This document shows, in pieces, positions 12,111 through 22,739 of a stretch of 64,000 nt of DNA. Each line of letters begins with the position of its first letter. The first letter of the stretch is position 1. Position numbers and translations under genes: made by a program. The notes beneath the pieces are model-generated. The model was not told the DNA's origin. It was given only the letters and a program-made list of their open reading frames with translations, and did not search any database. The DNA is from Cenococcum geophilum 1.58 (Eukaryota; Ascomycota; Dothideomycetes; Gloniales; Gloniaceae). The stretch is from contig KV748242.1 in assembly GCA_001692895.1 (NCBI GenBank), forward strand, positions 434,001 to 498,000, in the 5' to 3' direction.

Positions 12111-12199
12111 AGTTAAGATACGGCAGTAAAAAATGTGATTTTTAGTGTATTTTGACGCTCTGTTACTACTAAAACTGCAACTATAAGCTCTTAGACCCT
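11917..12199 (+). repeat. Dispersed repeat, inverted partner at 62,570-62,850
   Basis: This segment matches the reverse complement of 62,570-62,850 along most of its length, including 'atatagtagtaaggcaagatt', 'aagatacggcagtaaaaa' and 'gtattttgacgctc.gttactactaaaa'. Differences are mostly transitions. No coding capacity was recognised, so it is probably a terminal or non-coding part of a transposon family. Confidence 0.7.
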
Positions 12200-12396
12200 C
12201 GGGGAGAAATTCCTCTTAGTGCGATCTAATTGGTCTAGAGTTTGCAGGACTCTATAGGACTAGGGTAAGGTAATCTAATTGGCTTAGGAGTTTACAAGCA
12301 TAGCGCTAAAGGGCTAGCGCGTAATTTCTCCCCGGGTTGTTAGGGTTACGTTCGGCTCACCGACTTAGCGACTTAGCGAGCGCTTAGCCGAGCAGT
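12200..12396. other. Short non-coding interval before the piggyBac element
   Basis: Mixed-composition sequence with some CA/TG retained and the motif cgacttagcgacttagcgag. No gene seen. Confidence 0.4.
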
Positions 12397-15300
12397 TAAT
12401 ACCAACGATTTCTTGCACTTTTTGTATATATAAGCCTCTTAAGCCTATCTAGAGGCTCTATACCGTATATAACTTAGTATTAAAGCCTCTAGTTAATGCG
12501 ATTACTCGGCGGCAGGGGTGCTGGCGCCTTATTAACACTTAAATATTGCGGTAAACAGTAGCGACGTGGCTAGGAAGTCTGTATATAGAATATCTAGTGG
12601 TATAGTTAATTAAAAAGCTTTAATATTATCGCCCTCTATTTAACCATTAAATCCTCTATAAAATATCGTCTTTATACCGCCTAAAAAACATTATACGTCT
12701 TTGGCTCCGAAGCCTTTAAAGCCTTAAAAAGCACCTAAAGCCTAAGAGTCTTATTCGCAATCCTTTTAAGCGACGCAGTATATATATATTAGCTTAGCGG
12801 CAGTAGTTATACAGCCTCTAGAGGCTTTAGTGGCTCCAGTAGCTATATAGCAGGTAGTGCTAAGTAAGGAGGCCTAACTAAGTAGCCGGATAGAGAATAT
12901 CAAGGAGAAAGAATTAGGAGCCGTTTTTAAGGCCCGTGGTAAGACTGCTAGGGTAAGGTAGATAAGGTAGATAAAACTAAACTACTAGAGCTATTAGCTA
13001 AAGAAGTTATAAAAATAGGCCTTCCTACTATTCCTACTACTTAGGAGCCTATAGCCGCCGTTTCTAAATTAGATTTTAAAGTTATTAGCCTTCTAAATAA
13101 GTTAATATTTGCCGCTTAGCGCGCTAGTAAGCCTATTAACGGCTTTAGTACGGACATTAAATCTAATAATTTTCCTAATTAAAATGAGGACACTAAGCGC
13201 TCTACTTACTATATAGTGGTAGATTAGGTTAGTATAGTATCTAGTAAATATAAATCTAGATAGAACCTACTAATTTAAGTATTTCTATTATTCTTTAGTG
13301 TTAGTATATTTAAGAAGCTCGTAATTAATATAAACTTCTATATAGCTTCTTAAAACGCTAGCGGATATTACTAGTTAGGACAACACGCTAGTAAACAATT
13401 ATAGGCGTAAAAGAAGACCTCTGCTAGCGAGTTAATAATTTAGGTAGAACTTATTATATATATAGGCGTCTTTAAAGCTCCTTAAGTACGAGATCTTTAG
13501 GCCATAGATCCTAAATATCCTAAATACTTAATTAGCTTATTTATGGGTTAGAAAAGATGGAAGCAACTTAAACGCTTTTTCTATATCTTACTACCTCCAC
13601 TAAAAGGCATTAAATATTAGGTTTTTAAGAAGATTAAGCCGTTAATAACTCCTTTAGGCGAGGCGTTTAGGAAGTACATTATACCTAGATCTATAGTTAG
13701 CTTTAATAAAATAATAGTAAGGTTTACTAGACAATCTATAGCTATAATTAAATTGCCTAGTAAACTAATACCTAAGGGCTTTAAGATAATAAGCCTTTGT
13801 TAATATAGATATTACTATAGCTTTATATTTACCTTACCTAGCTACTTTTTTAGACTTCCTTCTTAAATAAATCATTAAGATATTGCCCTCTTAAAGACCT
13901 TTAAGTGCGTCCTCTACCTTACCTAACAACTTCCTCTTTAGGCTCATCAGTTTTACCTATTTTTAGATAACTACTTTATAAATATTCCGTTGCTCTAGGT
14001 GCTTTAACAGCTCGGAATTACTATAGCTAGCATAGCTTAATTAAACTTAAAGGCCTATCTAAAGGTGCATAAAAGGGCTAATAAAAGGAAGGCAAGGCTA
14101 CCATTTAACTTTATTATAGAAATAGTCATTAATTCGGTGCTTTTAATTATATAGCAGAACAAGAATTTAGTCCGATTTTTAACGATAGCTCACTTATATA
14201 GCAATAAGGATATTAATAAAGTTAATTAGCGTCGGCCGCGAGTATATAATTCCTTCCTTAAGAAGCTGGTGACTAACGTTTAGGGCAATAATTTAATTAA
14301 GAAGTTAACGCTTTCTAGGCTCTCTATTAACTATAATAACTAAATAGGCGGCGTTAATATTTACAATCAGCTTCGGAGCTACTATTCTACCTAGATTACT
14401 ACTATATGCACCTAGATACCCTTATTCTTCTAGGCGCTTAATACGGCTATAATTAACGCCTATATTATTAGTAAGAAGATCTTTTAGACGTTAAGTAAAC
14501 CCTTCCTTTAAACCTATTACCGCTTCTATATACAACTAGCCTAAAACCTTATTATTATAGGCAGTTAGTAAATAGGTTTAAATAAGCAAGATATTAAGTA
14601 TCTTCTTTATTTAAGCTTACTAAAGTATAGGTAATATTAACCTAGTATTAAACCTAGTCATAGAAATATTAGAACGAATTAAAGCACTACCTATATTACT
14701 ACTAAAACCTCACTACCTATAATCTGGCGGTGTAAAACGCGAACTTATCGCTATATTAAAGGCTATATAAAGATAAAGGGCTATAAGGGTTTACTAATGT
14801 GCTAGATATATAGATGGAAGCAGGCAAAGAAGCTTATATTAAAGGTAAGACGGACAGTATATAAGTGCAAGGGTTATAGGCTTCCTCTATACTTACAGTA
14901 CTTTGCTAACTTTTACTTAGTAGATAACAATTAGGTAGCTACTTTTAATCCTCTACTTCCTTACGCCTTTAATATTAAGACTCTAAAGCTAATTAAGCCT
15001 TTACCGCAGCGTGTATCTTAGCCTCCTTTAAGCCTTCCTCTACTACCTTTAACCGGGCCTCCATACTAAATAATTGCTAATTAAACCGTTTAATCACCTG
15101 CAGTACTTAGTTTACCTTATTTAACGTATATAACACGTCCTCCCTTATAACCTTAAGCTAGTCCTCTACTAGCTTATCCTTATTAATGTTAAAAACGCGT
15201 ATAAAGTATACAGGTAGTAAGAATTTGGGGGGGGGGGGTTTAGAGGATTTTCCTATATAATTAGCGGGTAGCTAATAGAAAAGGGCTAGGAACATATAGC

Positions 15301-15528
15301 CATAACATTATATATTACGACTTTCTACCCAGCTTCCTCAAAAATATTTTTTTAATGGCCTTTTTATGGTGGCCTTTCAAGGCATCCCTCCGTTAGATCA
15401 ATTTTCGTGATTTTGGTGGTAGGGTCCACCAAAACGCCACTAGCTAGCCTAAACGAGGTGTGCTAGCTAAAGCAGGACGGCTAAATACGCCCCAATCAAA
15501 AATCGCATTTTGCCACACGAAAGGATAC
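12397..15528 (+). mobile_element. piggyBac-like DNA transposon, RIP-degraded
   Basis: About 3.1 kb. The right terminus ends tgccacacgaaaggata (15,512-15,528). Its reverse complement, tatcctttcgtgtggca, closely matches the left end of the short derivative at 31,189 (tatccctttgtgtggca). The left end of this copy matches that derivative only from 'caacgatttcttgcac' (about 12,402); the outermost ~12 bp differ, so the left tip appears lost or altered. The sequence TTAA occurs at 12,395-12,398, but no matching TTAA adjoins the right end, so a target duplication is not established. The interior encodes a piggyBac transposase relic. A run of G (15,226-15,238) lies near the right end. Confidence 0.8.
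13440..14560 (+). pseudogene. piggyBac-type transposase relic (DDE, IS4-like)
   Basis: Plus-strand translation follows the fungal piggyBac transposase pattern in order: IYIGVFKAP..RDL, then LGEAFRKYIIPRSIVSFNKI with the 'S(I/F)(D/N)E' first catalytic site altered to FNKI, VRFTRQS, KGFKI, HQFYLFLDNYFINIPLL with its second catalytic Asp (LDNYF) kept, KKLTLSRLSINYNN.IGGVNIYNQLRSYYSTQI, then FFQALNTAIINAYII. Interruptions are TAG or TAA at Trp/Gln positions. The first Asp to Asn and the 'NGVD' to 'GGVN' changes are G-to-A transitions expected from RIP of the opposite strand. Inactive. Confidence 0.85.
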
Positions 15529-15814
15529 CAAAGCAAGCTAGCACGCAGGGGTTAAACGAGGCAGATGGATTTGAAGAGCAGCAGTCGGAGGTTGAAGGGG
15601 TTTTAGTAACTTATAGCCTCTATACGCTCCATGCAGCCTCAAGAAACCAGACCAGCTCTATAGATGACAGAGCAGAATGCGATTCTCTTGCAGGATTTGA
15701 CATCCTTTGGTGTGTGATAGGAAGGGCTAAGATGATGAATTCCTTTCTTCGTCCGCTTTTCGTTCTTCGACACCTGACCCGCATTTGTAGACGGTCTTGG
15801 ATATACCATTTCTC

Positions 15815-16741
15815 TCATGCACGCACTGTGACTACAAAAAGCCGTGGATACCGCAACATGACCCTTCCATCATCCAACCTAGGATACGCTCGAGTGATAC
15901 GTTCCAAATAAGCTTTCAGATACCCGTCTCTCAGTTTTCTAGACAGCGGATTGATAAAGGGTCGCAATCCCGTTCCCTTGACCCACTCCACAATCGCTTC
16001 AGGGTCTTCCAGCACATGATGATAATGCGAATGCCAGATGTTTACACTGGCACAAATTGGCTTAAGTTCGTTGTAAATCCTGTGTGGAGACGCCATGGGA
16101 TCTAGTGCAGAATTCAAGCCCTTCAGAGTACTGGCCCACGGCCCTTCAGCAGCCGTCTCGCGCATCAAGATGTGCGCAGGCTCGAGAAAGTTGTCAGGGA
16201 CTTGGAACGCGAAGACGCCGCCTGATGGCTGTGATTGAATCAGACGCGTCATAACTGAAAAGCGCTCAGCGTCCCTCAGCCAGTGAAAAACAGCGTTTGA
16301 GAACAAGAGATCAGTTGGCTCATCTGGAATATAGGAGCTCAGATCTCCTTGAATGAACTCAACGTTTGGTAGGGCTACCTTGGCCTTTTCGAGCATATTT
16401 GGCGACGAGTCCATGCCTGTAAGGTGGGCCTGTGGATAGTGCTTGACGAGAGCCTCTGTTGAGTTCCCAGGGCCACAACCAAGGTCAATGATACGTTTTG
16501 GCGACTGTAGAGGAATTTGGGCTAAGAGATCGCGAACTGCACGTGTTCGCTCGTCGCCAAATTCAAGGTATTGGGTCGCACTCCAGTCTGATGATTGAGA
16601 ATTCGCCATTTGTGGGTTCGTTGTGTGGAAGGGCACTTTACTGCTACACACTGTAGATACTCGGCTGGGGGCTTGGATTAGATTTCTTAACCTACTTCCG
16701 TATACAGAGGTGGGGATGCGTGATACTCGGAGGGGTATCAT
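15815..16741 (-). CDS. trans-Aconitate 2-methyltransferase (SAM-dependent), intronless
   Basis: 308 residues from the upstream ATG, or 264 from the internal ATG at 16,609-16,607. The enzyme methylates trans-aconitate, a spontaneous by-product of cis-aconitate that inhibits aconitase, using S-adenosylmethionine. Visible features, numbered from the long start, are the SAM-binding motif IIDLGCGPGNS (about 84-94), TGMDSSPNML (about 108-117), LFSNAVFHWLRD (about 145-156), GGVFAFQVPDNFLEPAHI (about 174-191) and GTGLRPFINPL near the C-terminus; these follow the bacterial Tam and yeast Tmt1 pattern over the whole length. The internal Met (MANSQSSDWSATQYL) matches the usual start. The extra 44 residues are rich in Arg and Ser/Thr with no acidic residue, like a mitochondrial presequence. 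No RIP stops. It lies alone between piggyBac remains and a gypsy/Fot1 nest. The stop is included at 15,815. Confidence 0.92.
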   Translation of the reverse strand: MIPLRVSRIPTSVYGSRLRNLIQAPSRVSTVCSSKVPFHTTNPQMANSQSSDWSATQYLEFGDERTRAVRDLLAQIPLQSPKRIIDLGCGPGNSTEALVKHYPQAHLTGMDSSPNMLEKAKVALPNVEFIQGDLSSYIPDEPTDLLFSNAVFHWLRDAERFSVMTRLIQSQPSGGVFAFQVPDNFLEPAHILMRETAAEGPWASTLKGLNSALDPMASPHRIYNELKPICASVNIWHSHYHHVLEDPEAIVEWVKGTGLRPFINPLSRKLRDGYLKAYLERITRAYPRLDDGRVMLRYPRLFVVTVRA

Positions 16742-16904
16742 TGTCTGATTTCTAGCTCTGGTAGACTTGTGGAAGTCTTAGAAACAAGAATGTAAAGTAG
16801 AGTTTAGGTCTGTTAGAGCAACCAATGAATTAATGATTGATGTGGACTTTGCTGACGCTGCTGACGCCACTGGTGTTGGTGTTCGCGGCTCGGCTGAACG
16901 CCCG
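16742..16904 (-). promoter_or_regulatory. Upstream region of the methyltransferase gene
   Basis: Only about 160 bp of ordinary-composition DNA separate the long start codon from the edge of the gypsy relic at about 16,905. Any proximal promoter must lie here or within the RIP-altered repeat beyond. No TATA-like box is obvious. Confidence 0.4.
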
Positions 16905-16960
16905 CTGAGTATAGATTTTAGCTTAACTAAGTCGCTTAAGAGTTTCGCGTATAAGCAGTA
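16905..16960 (-). pseudogene. Ty3/gypsy RT fragment (left piece, split by Fot1)
   Basis: The minus-strand translation YCLYAKLLSDLVKLKSILSG matches the 'YPLPLI.E.LDRL..AK.F.K.D' segment of gypsy reverse transcriptase. It continues in register from the fragment beginning at 18,841 on the other side of the Fot1 insertion. Beyond 16,905 the match stops abruptly at normal-composition DNA of the methyltransferase island. Confidence 0.75.
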
Positions 16961-18838
16961 TCCGTGGCCTACGTAGCTGCGCCTTGACCACCCACCCGAA
17001 GGGTGGGTGGTGGACACCCAAATCGCCAGGACACCTCAATAGCCATAATTGATCAACTTTCTTAATTATTTAATTACTACACAACCACCAATATGAGCGA
17101 TTATCTATCAAGTAAAAATTAGGTCGCTTGCCTTGCTTAAGCTATCCATAATAGCGAATATTCCTCAATTGCAGAGGCAACGCGTAAGAATCCTTACCTG
17201 TACGGTCGCGTTAAGAATCGCGTTACTGGACGAACATCTCGATCAGATCGACTTGCAACGTGTAGGCTACTTAGCGATACCAAAGAAGAAGGCATTATGC
17301 TATGGATTACACGACTAAACGATATTAGGCAGCGCCCTAGCATTTCTCTGCTTAAACGATTCGTTAATTGTATTCTTGTCAACCATTATATAGATCCTAC
17401 TAAACCACCACGTACCTGCGGTACTAAATGGGCTACACGATTCTGCAAGCGCCGAAAGGTTATACTTAGGACTGAGGTACCTAAAGAGGTAAAGAGACAG
17501 GCCGCTGAAGATCCTGTTCTTATAGAAGAGTGGTTTAGCGCGTTAGGGAGAGACATTAAGAAGTATGCAGTAGAGTATAAGGATATATATAATATGGACG
17601 AATTAGGTGTATAAATAGGATAAGGCAAGAAAGAGAAGGTACTTATTATTTATAATAAGGCCATACAGTGTGAGGCAGGTAAGGCGTTTAGCCGTAAATC
17701 TATTACGATTATAGAGATAATTTACGCAGACGGCCACGTTATCCCGCCTCTTATTATCTTTAAAGGCAAGACCTACTAGATACGCTAGTACTCGGAGATA
17801 ACGATTCCTAATAGCTACACTATTGGTATTAGTAATACAGCGTATATAAACAATAAGATTGCGCTTAAATAGATTAAATACTTTAATCTTTATACGTAAA
17901 ACCGGATAAAGGGTGTATATAGACTCCTAATTCTTGACGGCCACGGCTCTTATAAGACGCTAGAATTTACGCAATACTGTATTAATTAGAAGATCTTACT
18001 AGCCTACTTTCCCTCGCATCTTACGCATAAGATGCAGCCGCTTAATGTGGTCGTGTTTTGGCCATTTAAATACTGGTATAGTAAGGCCGTAAACCAAGCT
18101 TACCGTACTAGCGCGTTTAAAATTAATAAAATGGAATTTCTTTACCTTATTCCTGATGTACGAAAGCGTATATTTAAGGAGACAATAATTAAAGCGGTAT
18201 TTGTAGAGACTGGCCTTTACCTATTTAACCTAAAGAAGGTACTTAATAAACTGCCTCTACTACCTAGGGCTACACTAGAGAAGGACCTATAGTTAATAAC
18301 TATTAATATTACAACACCAAAAACACTTCGGTAGATAAGCGACCTAGCTTAGTATATTAGACAGAATTTGGAGGAGTAGGAGAATAAGGACCTAAATAAG
18401 GCTATACAGAAATATATGTGTGGGGCAGAGATTTAGCTTTAGGCATTTAGATCTCTTAAATGGCAGTTAAAAGAGACTAAGGCTAAGAATGAGCGACGCT
18501 AAAAGCAGAAGGCTAATGCTAGAAAGGTTATATAGAAGTTTAGGGTGATTATAGTTGCAGAGGGTCGTTTACTAGCTAAAAAGAGAAAAATAGCTGATGA
18601 AAAGAAGGTTATAAAAAAGCGCAAAAAGTATACTAAAATACTAATACCAGAGCCTAAGACTCCTAATGACTCTATAGATAAATGCAGTAAATAGGATAAA
18701 GCGCGTAAGCAGCAGGAAGACTTATAATTATTACTATAGTGGTGCTATATAATTAATTTTTTTTAGACCCTAGCGATTGAGGTGTCCACTACCTACCCTT
18801 CGGGTGGGTGGTCAAGGCGCAGCTACGTAGGCCACGGA
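16961..18838 (+). mobile_element. Fot1/pogo (Tc1-mariner) DNA transposon
   Basis: 1,878 bp with inverted terminal repeats of about 60 bp. The left starts tccgtggcctacgtagctgc; the right ends gcagctacgtaggccacgga. The arms include a shared ccacccacccgaagggtggg-type inner palindrome. A TA dinucleotide flanks both sides (16,959-16,960 and 18,839-18,840), the target duplication of this superfamily. Length is close to the founding Fot1 element. It lies inside a gypsy reverse-transcriptase relic, so it is the younger of the two. Its gene is RIP-inactivated but the termini are well preserved. Confidence 0.93.
17093..18727 (+). pseudogene. Fot1/pogo transposase, RIP-inactivated
   Basis: One continuous frame from ATG 17,093 to about 18,727, interrupted by more than ten TAG/TAA codons and no apparent frameshift. 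N-terminal helix-turn-helix part: SEYSSIAEATRKN...YGRVKNRV. CENP-B-like second DNA-binding part: RPSISLLKRFVNCIL...CGTKWATRFCKRR. The catalytic domain shows the first Asp in YNMDELGV (normally YNMDE.G) and the second in LLILDGHGSYKT. The third site reads HLTHKMQPLNVVVF, where the family has QPLDVGVF. This Asp-to-Asn change (GAT to AAT, in a TG context) abolishes the DDD triad and is itself a RIP-type mutation. A Lys-rich tail (AKKRKIADEKKVIKKRKK) follows. Confidence 0.9.
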
Positions 18839-18840
18839 TA

Positions 18841-20050
18841 CGGGGCATTAGTTCTTAATTACAATAGCGTTAAGTTCTCTATAGTTAATATAGAATTAGA
18901 TACCTTCTCCTAGCTTCTTAGTAAGAAGGATAGGAGCGGTTACTAGGGATATGCTAAGACGAATAAACCCTTTATTAAGGTGTTTATTAATATACTTTTT
19001 TATAACTAAAAGTTCGTTTTTAGATATTGGATAGGGTCTCTTATAAAGTAACATTTTTCCTTATTTAATGTTAATAGCGTAGTTATTAGGTTAATATAGG
19101 AGGAGTGTATCTACGCCCTTTTATAAGTATATGGTAATAAAGTTATAGTACCTCTTAGGGAGGAGCTTACGGAGTTTCTTATTAGTAAGTCCTTTTTTAA
19201 GCTTTATAAACTTCTTAAAGTCTAAAGGTAAAAGTCTATAGAGTTCTATAGGGGAGTTATCTTCTAAAAGGTTAACTATGTCTATCCTATTACTATAGAG
19301 GACATAGTTTTATTCTTTATTAAGCTTATATAGTTATAATTAAAAAGCTGCAGTAACGGTCTAGCCTTTTCTACCTACTATATAGTAGAAGGCTATAGTA
19401 CTTATATAGTAGTAGTTGGTTATAGGTGGGATAATAAGGGATTTCTTAGGTTAATGTCCTAGGGAGTAAATAGAGGCGGCTAGGCTATGCCCTAGGTAAG
19501 TCTCTCTATAGTATTTAGAGTTAAAGGTTACTTTTTTCTTTTCCTAGTTAATAGCGGAGTTATATTATTTAAGCTAGCTTATTTTAAGGATAATTGGGTA
19601 GTTAGTAAGTAATATAATATAGGCCTAGAGCTCTTTTTAGTGCCTATTTATATCTAGGTAGAGTTATACTATATAGGTAATCTTCTATGCGGTATAACTA
19701 CTATTAGTAAGTTATAGGGCGCGGGCTTTAGTAAGGGGTAAGATAGGTAGGTTATAAGTACACACAAATTAGGTATTTATAAATTTATTAATAGCTCCGT
19801 AATTAATTATGGAATAGCTTTTATATTATTTTTTGGTAGTAGTTCCTATTATAGGTAAAACTATCTATTTCCGTTTATTTATTTTTACTAAATTATCTAT
19901 TAAGCAGGCTAATATATAGATCCCTTTATTATTAGGGCGTCTTAACCTATAACTTAGGGTTAGGACTTAGCGTTTTCCGCTTCCGTATCTAACCCTACTA
20001 CTATTACTATATCTTTATTTTATATAGTAGCGGTATATAGTAATATGTTT
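18841..20050 (-). pseudogene. Ty3/gypsy protease and reverse transcriptase fragment
   Basis: On the minus strand, reading from about 19,900 downward, there is a protease-like segment (AIPQLINYGAINKFIN, where the family has 'ALIDSGA..NFI'; then 'LYLDINRHQKELQAYIILL') and the pre-RT motif SLGHQPKKSL-like. The RT start follows with NELLVIKKYINKHLNKGFIR and FYINYRELNAIVIKN. It runs straight into the Fot1 target site at 18,839. The 5' part (gag and LTR) was not recognised. This is a different, more degraded copy than the chromovirus at 22,476. Confidence 0.8.
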
Positions 20051-22470
20051 AGTATTTGGGGTATTAAGTTAGACTAAGGTAGTTATAAAAAGAGACCGTA
20101 GCTAGGCGCTAATAGCGAATACAAATGCTTTCTGTAGGTAGTTAACCCACTTACTATTATTATTAAGGAGCCCTAAAGCTACATAAGCGGCTTAAAAGGT
20201 TAGGTAAATAGTGCTAGCGACAGTACGGAGGTGGTTAAAAGAGGTAGTGCTAGAAATAACAGTAAGTAGCAGCTATAAATAATACCATTTGCTAGTAACG
20301 AGGCTGCAGTAATATATACGGCCGATAATAGTATCCTTTAGGTGGACGCGGCGCTACTACTAGCGTGTTTTTGCTATAAAGGTATATCTATAAGGGAAGT
20401 CCTAGTAAAGCGTAGCACGACCATCTATATTTTTGGAGTTATACTAAAACTAAGCAGTTAAAGTTAAATGGGCTATTTTAAGGCGCTATTATAGGTCCTC
20501 TATAGACTTATCTAGCTAAAAATAAACGGGCTGCTAGCTAGGAAGGTGTACGGCAAGCTGTATTATAGGGGGGTATTCTTTATAAACTAGGAACTTAAAT
20601 AGCCGCTAGACAGCTTTTATAGGGCCAATATATCTGCCGTAAAGGTACCTATTAATTTTGTTGTTATTGTCTAAGAGCTATACGGTTGTTTAGTCGGTCT
20701 TCTTATAAATATACTTATAGATATACTTTACGGCCTATATAGAGGCGCAGACCTTAACGTTAATATAGGCCCTATACTTTATATTAAAATAGGGATTGTA
20801 CGGTATAATATAGCGGTTGTTAAGGTTTATAGTAGTACTATTACCGCCTAATATACGGACAGGCTATAACTGTAAATTATTGCGGCGGCGATATTAAGGG
20901 TAACTATTATTATATATAGCCGTTACGGGGCAAAACGGCTTTGGAAATTGCTTTAAGTAGGTTAGCAGACGGCCTAGAGCACTGGCGACTATATAGGGGG
21001 CGTTTAGGTTAACAGTATTATAGGGCCTATAGACTATTATAGTCCGCATAATATTAGTAAGCCGTTTAATAGGGTTATCCTAAGGCTATAGAAGCTCTAC
21101 GGATACGTAATAGTTAATAACTACAGGATCTATTAACGCATTACGGTCCTCCAGATGTAAAAAGAGAAGAAGGTTAAAATATAATAGGCACTATTTTTAA
21201 TATTTAATAGTTTAAACGCAGCTAAGGAATCTACTAAAAATCTACTTTTTCTTAAGGTTGTTTAAAAGGTAGATAACCTTTATATAGAAGACACGGGCAA
21301 CTAAATTAGGGCGGTTAATAGCGGTTTGGTAAGGTAAAAGCTTATAAATAATTTTATCCCACCGTAGATTGGCCATAAAAGTAATAAATAGGCTTAGACG
21401 GCTGTAATGGCAGACTATTACTATAGAATCTTGGTAGCACTAGCTAATAAAGTAGGCGCTACTAAGGTAGTTTAAAGGAAGAATAATGCGGCGGCTAATA
21501 GAATTAGGGTTAATATCTCTATAGGAGATAATATCTATAATACCGTTATATAGGTCCGTATAGAGATTAGGCTAGTAAAAACGGATTTAGTTAAGCTTAT
21601 TTTGGTTATATAGGCCCTAGGTATTAATAATATACTACTAAAATAGGCGCTAAAAGGCGAACGGCACCAATTTGGAGCCGTTATAGATGTGAAGATAAAA
21701 CCAAAAGTAAGCTTATTAGGGAAGGTATTTATACTAGCGGGTACGGGAATCGCTATGGAGCTGTATACCCTAATACTAGCTAGGGTCGCTATAAGAAAAG
21801 AGTAATATATAATATAGCGGTATATAGGCGGCGTAAGTTAAGCTAATATAGTAGTAATGCGGGGGCTTACTAGGTAGCCTATAGTTCGCAGGAATAATAT
21901 TATAGAAGCAAGAATTTTTATACTTATTAGAAATAACAACTGCAACCTTATTAGTTATAGGTAGATTTTTACAGCGCTAATTAGCCCCTACTTTAAAAAT
22001 CAGCTTTATCTATAGGTTAAGGATAATTTACGATAGAGTAGATATAGTTTACGCCTAGAGCTGTTTAGTAGCGGTTTAGTATAAAGTAATAAAAGGATTG
22101 CTAATTTTATATAATATATTAGTAAGACGCTATAAAACGTCCGTATTAAGCTAAGGATTAGTTTATAAATAGATATTAGTAGTATAGGCAGGATTATAAA
22201 AGTAAAGCTAATTATATTAAGATATAGCTCTAGCGGGAGCTTTTATGGCCTAGTAAGGTAGTATAGTTTGCTATAAATTTAAAAACAATTAATACTGGCT
22301 AAAGTAGCGCTATAGTTAGTAACGGTATAGTTAATAAAGGTAAAAGCTAAAGCTGCGTTATATAAATGGAGCTAGTCCTAAAACGTATAGGTAAAGCATT
22401 TTTAGGACTATAGTAGGGTCCGTAAATACTGCGGTAGGGGTGTAAATAAAGGTAGGATAACATCGCCTTA
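20051..22470 (+). other. Unrecognised degenerate coding-like region
   Basis: From about 20,330 to 22,480 the plus strand carries long stretches open except for TAG/TAA at plausible Trp/Gln sites. One example is the segment around 21,560-21,800 reading IRLVKTDLVKLILVI, then GERHQFGAVIDVKIKPKVSL, then GTGIAMELYTLILARVAIRK. The minus strand also has open stretches, so the strand is not certain. I recognise no domain. It lies between a gypsy PR-RT fragment and the 3' LTR of the chromovirus, where a gag of the first element or an unrelated inserted gene could be. Confidence 0.35.
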
Positions 22471-22475
22471 CTTAT

Positions 22476-22702
22476 TATTAGCGACTTAGTTAATCGAGAT
22501 ATAAGCACGGCAAAAGGGTCGCGCAAGCCTATATGATTGGATTGTTTATAAACGAGAATCTAAAGCTAGGGAAAGGAAAGGAGAAGAAGAGTAGCGCCGT
22601 TTAATGTTTTATAAGATCTTTACGTCACGTAATCGCAATATACGGCAATCTGTGGCAATCTATAGCAACTTACCGGTGCAAAGTTCTGCCAGTGCCGTAA
22701 TA
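22476..22702 (-). repeat. 3' LTR of the chromovirus
   Basis: 227 bp, same length as the 5' LTR. The low edge adjoins the target duplication cttat; the high edge adjoins the polypurine tract. Differences from the 5' LTR in the first 80 bp are all transitions (for example aagcacggc against aagtacggt), as expected if RIP rather than age explains them. Confidence 0.93.
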
Positions 22703-22739
22703 TTACCCCCCCCCCTCTAAAAAAGCCTACCCTTAGGCT

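Noticed and set aside
15510..16105. Plus-strand ORFs of 133 and 102 residues
   Set aside because: Largely antisense to or just downstream of the methyltransferase gene, with no domain; the minus-strand frame is clearly the coding one.
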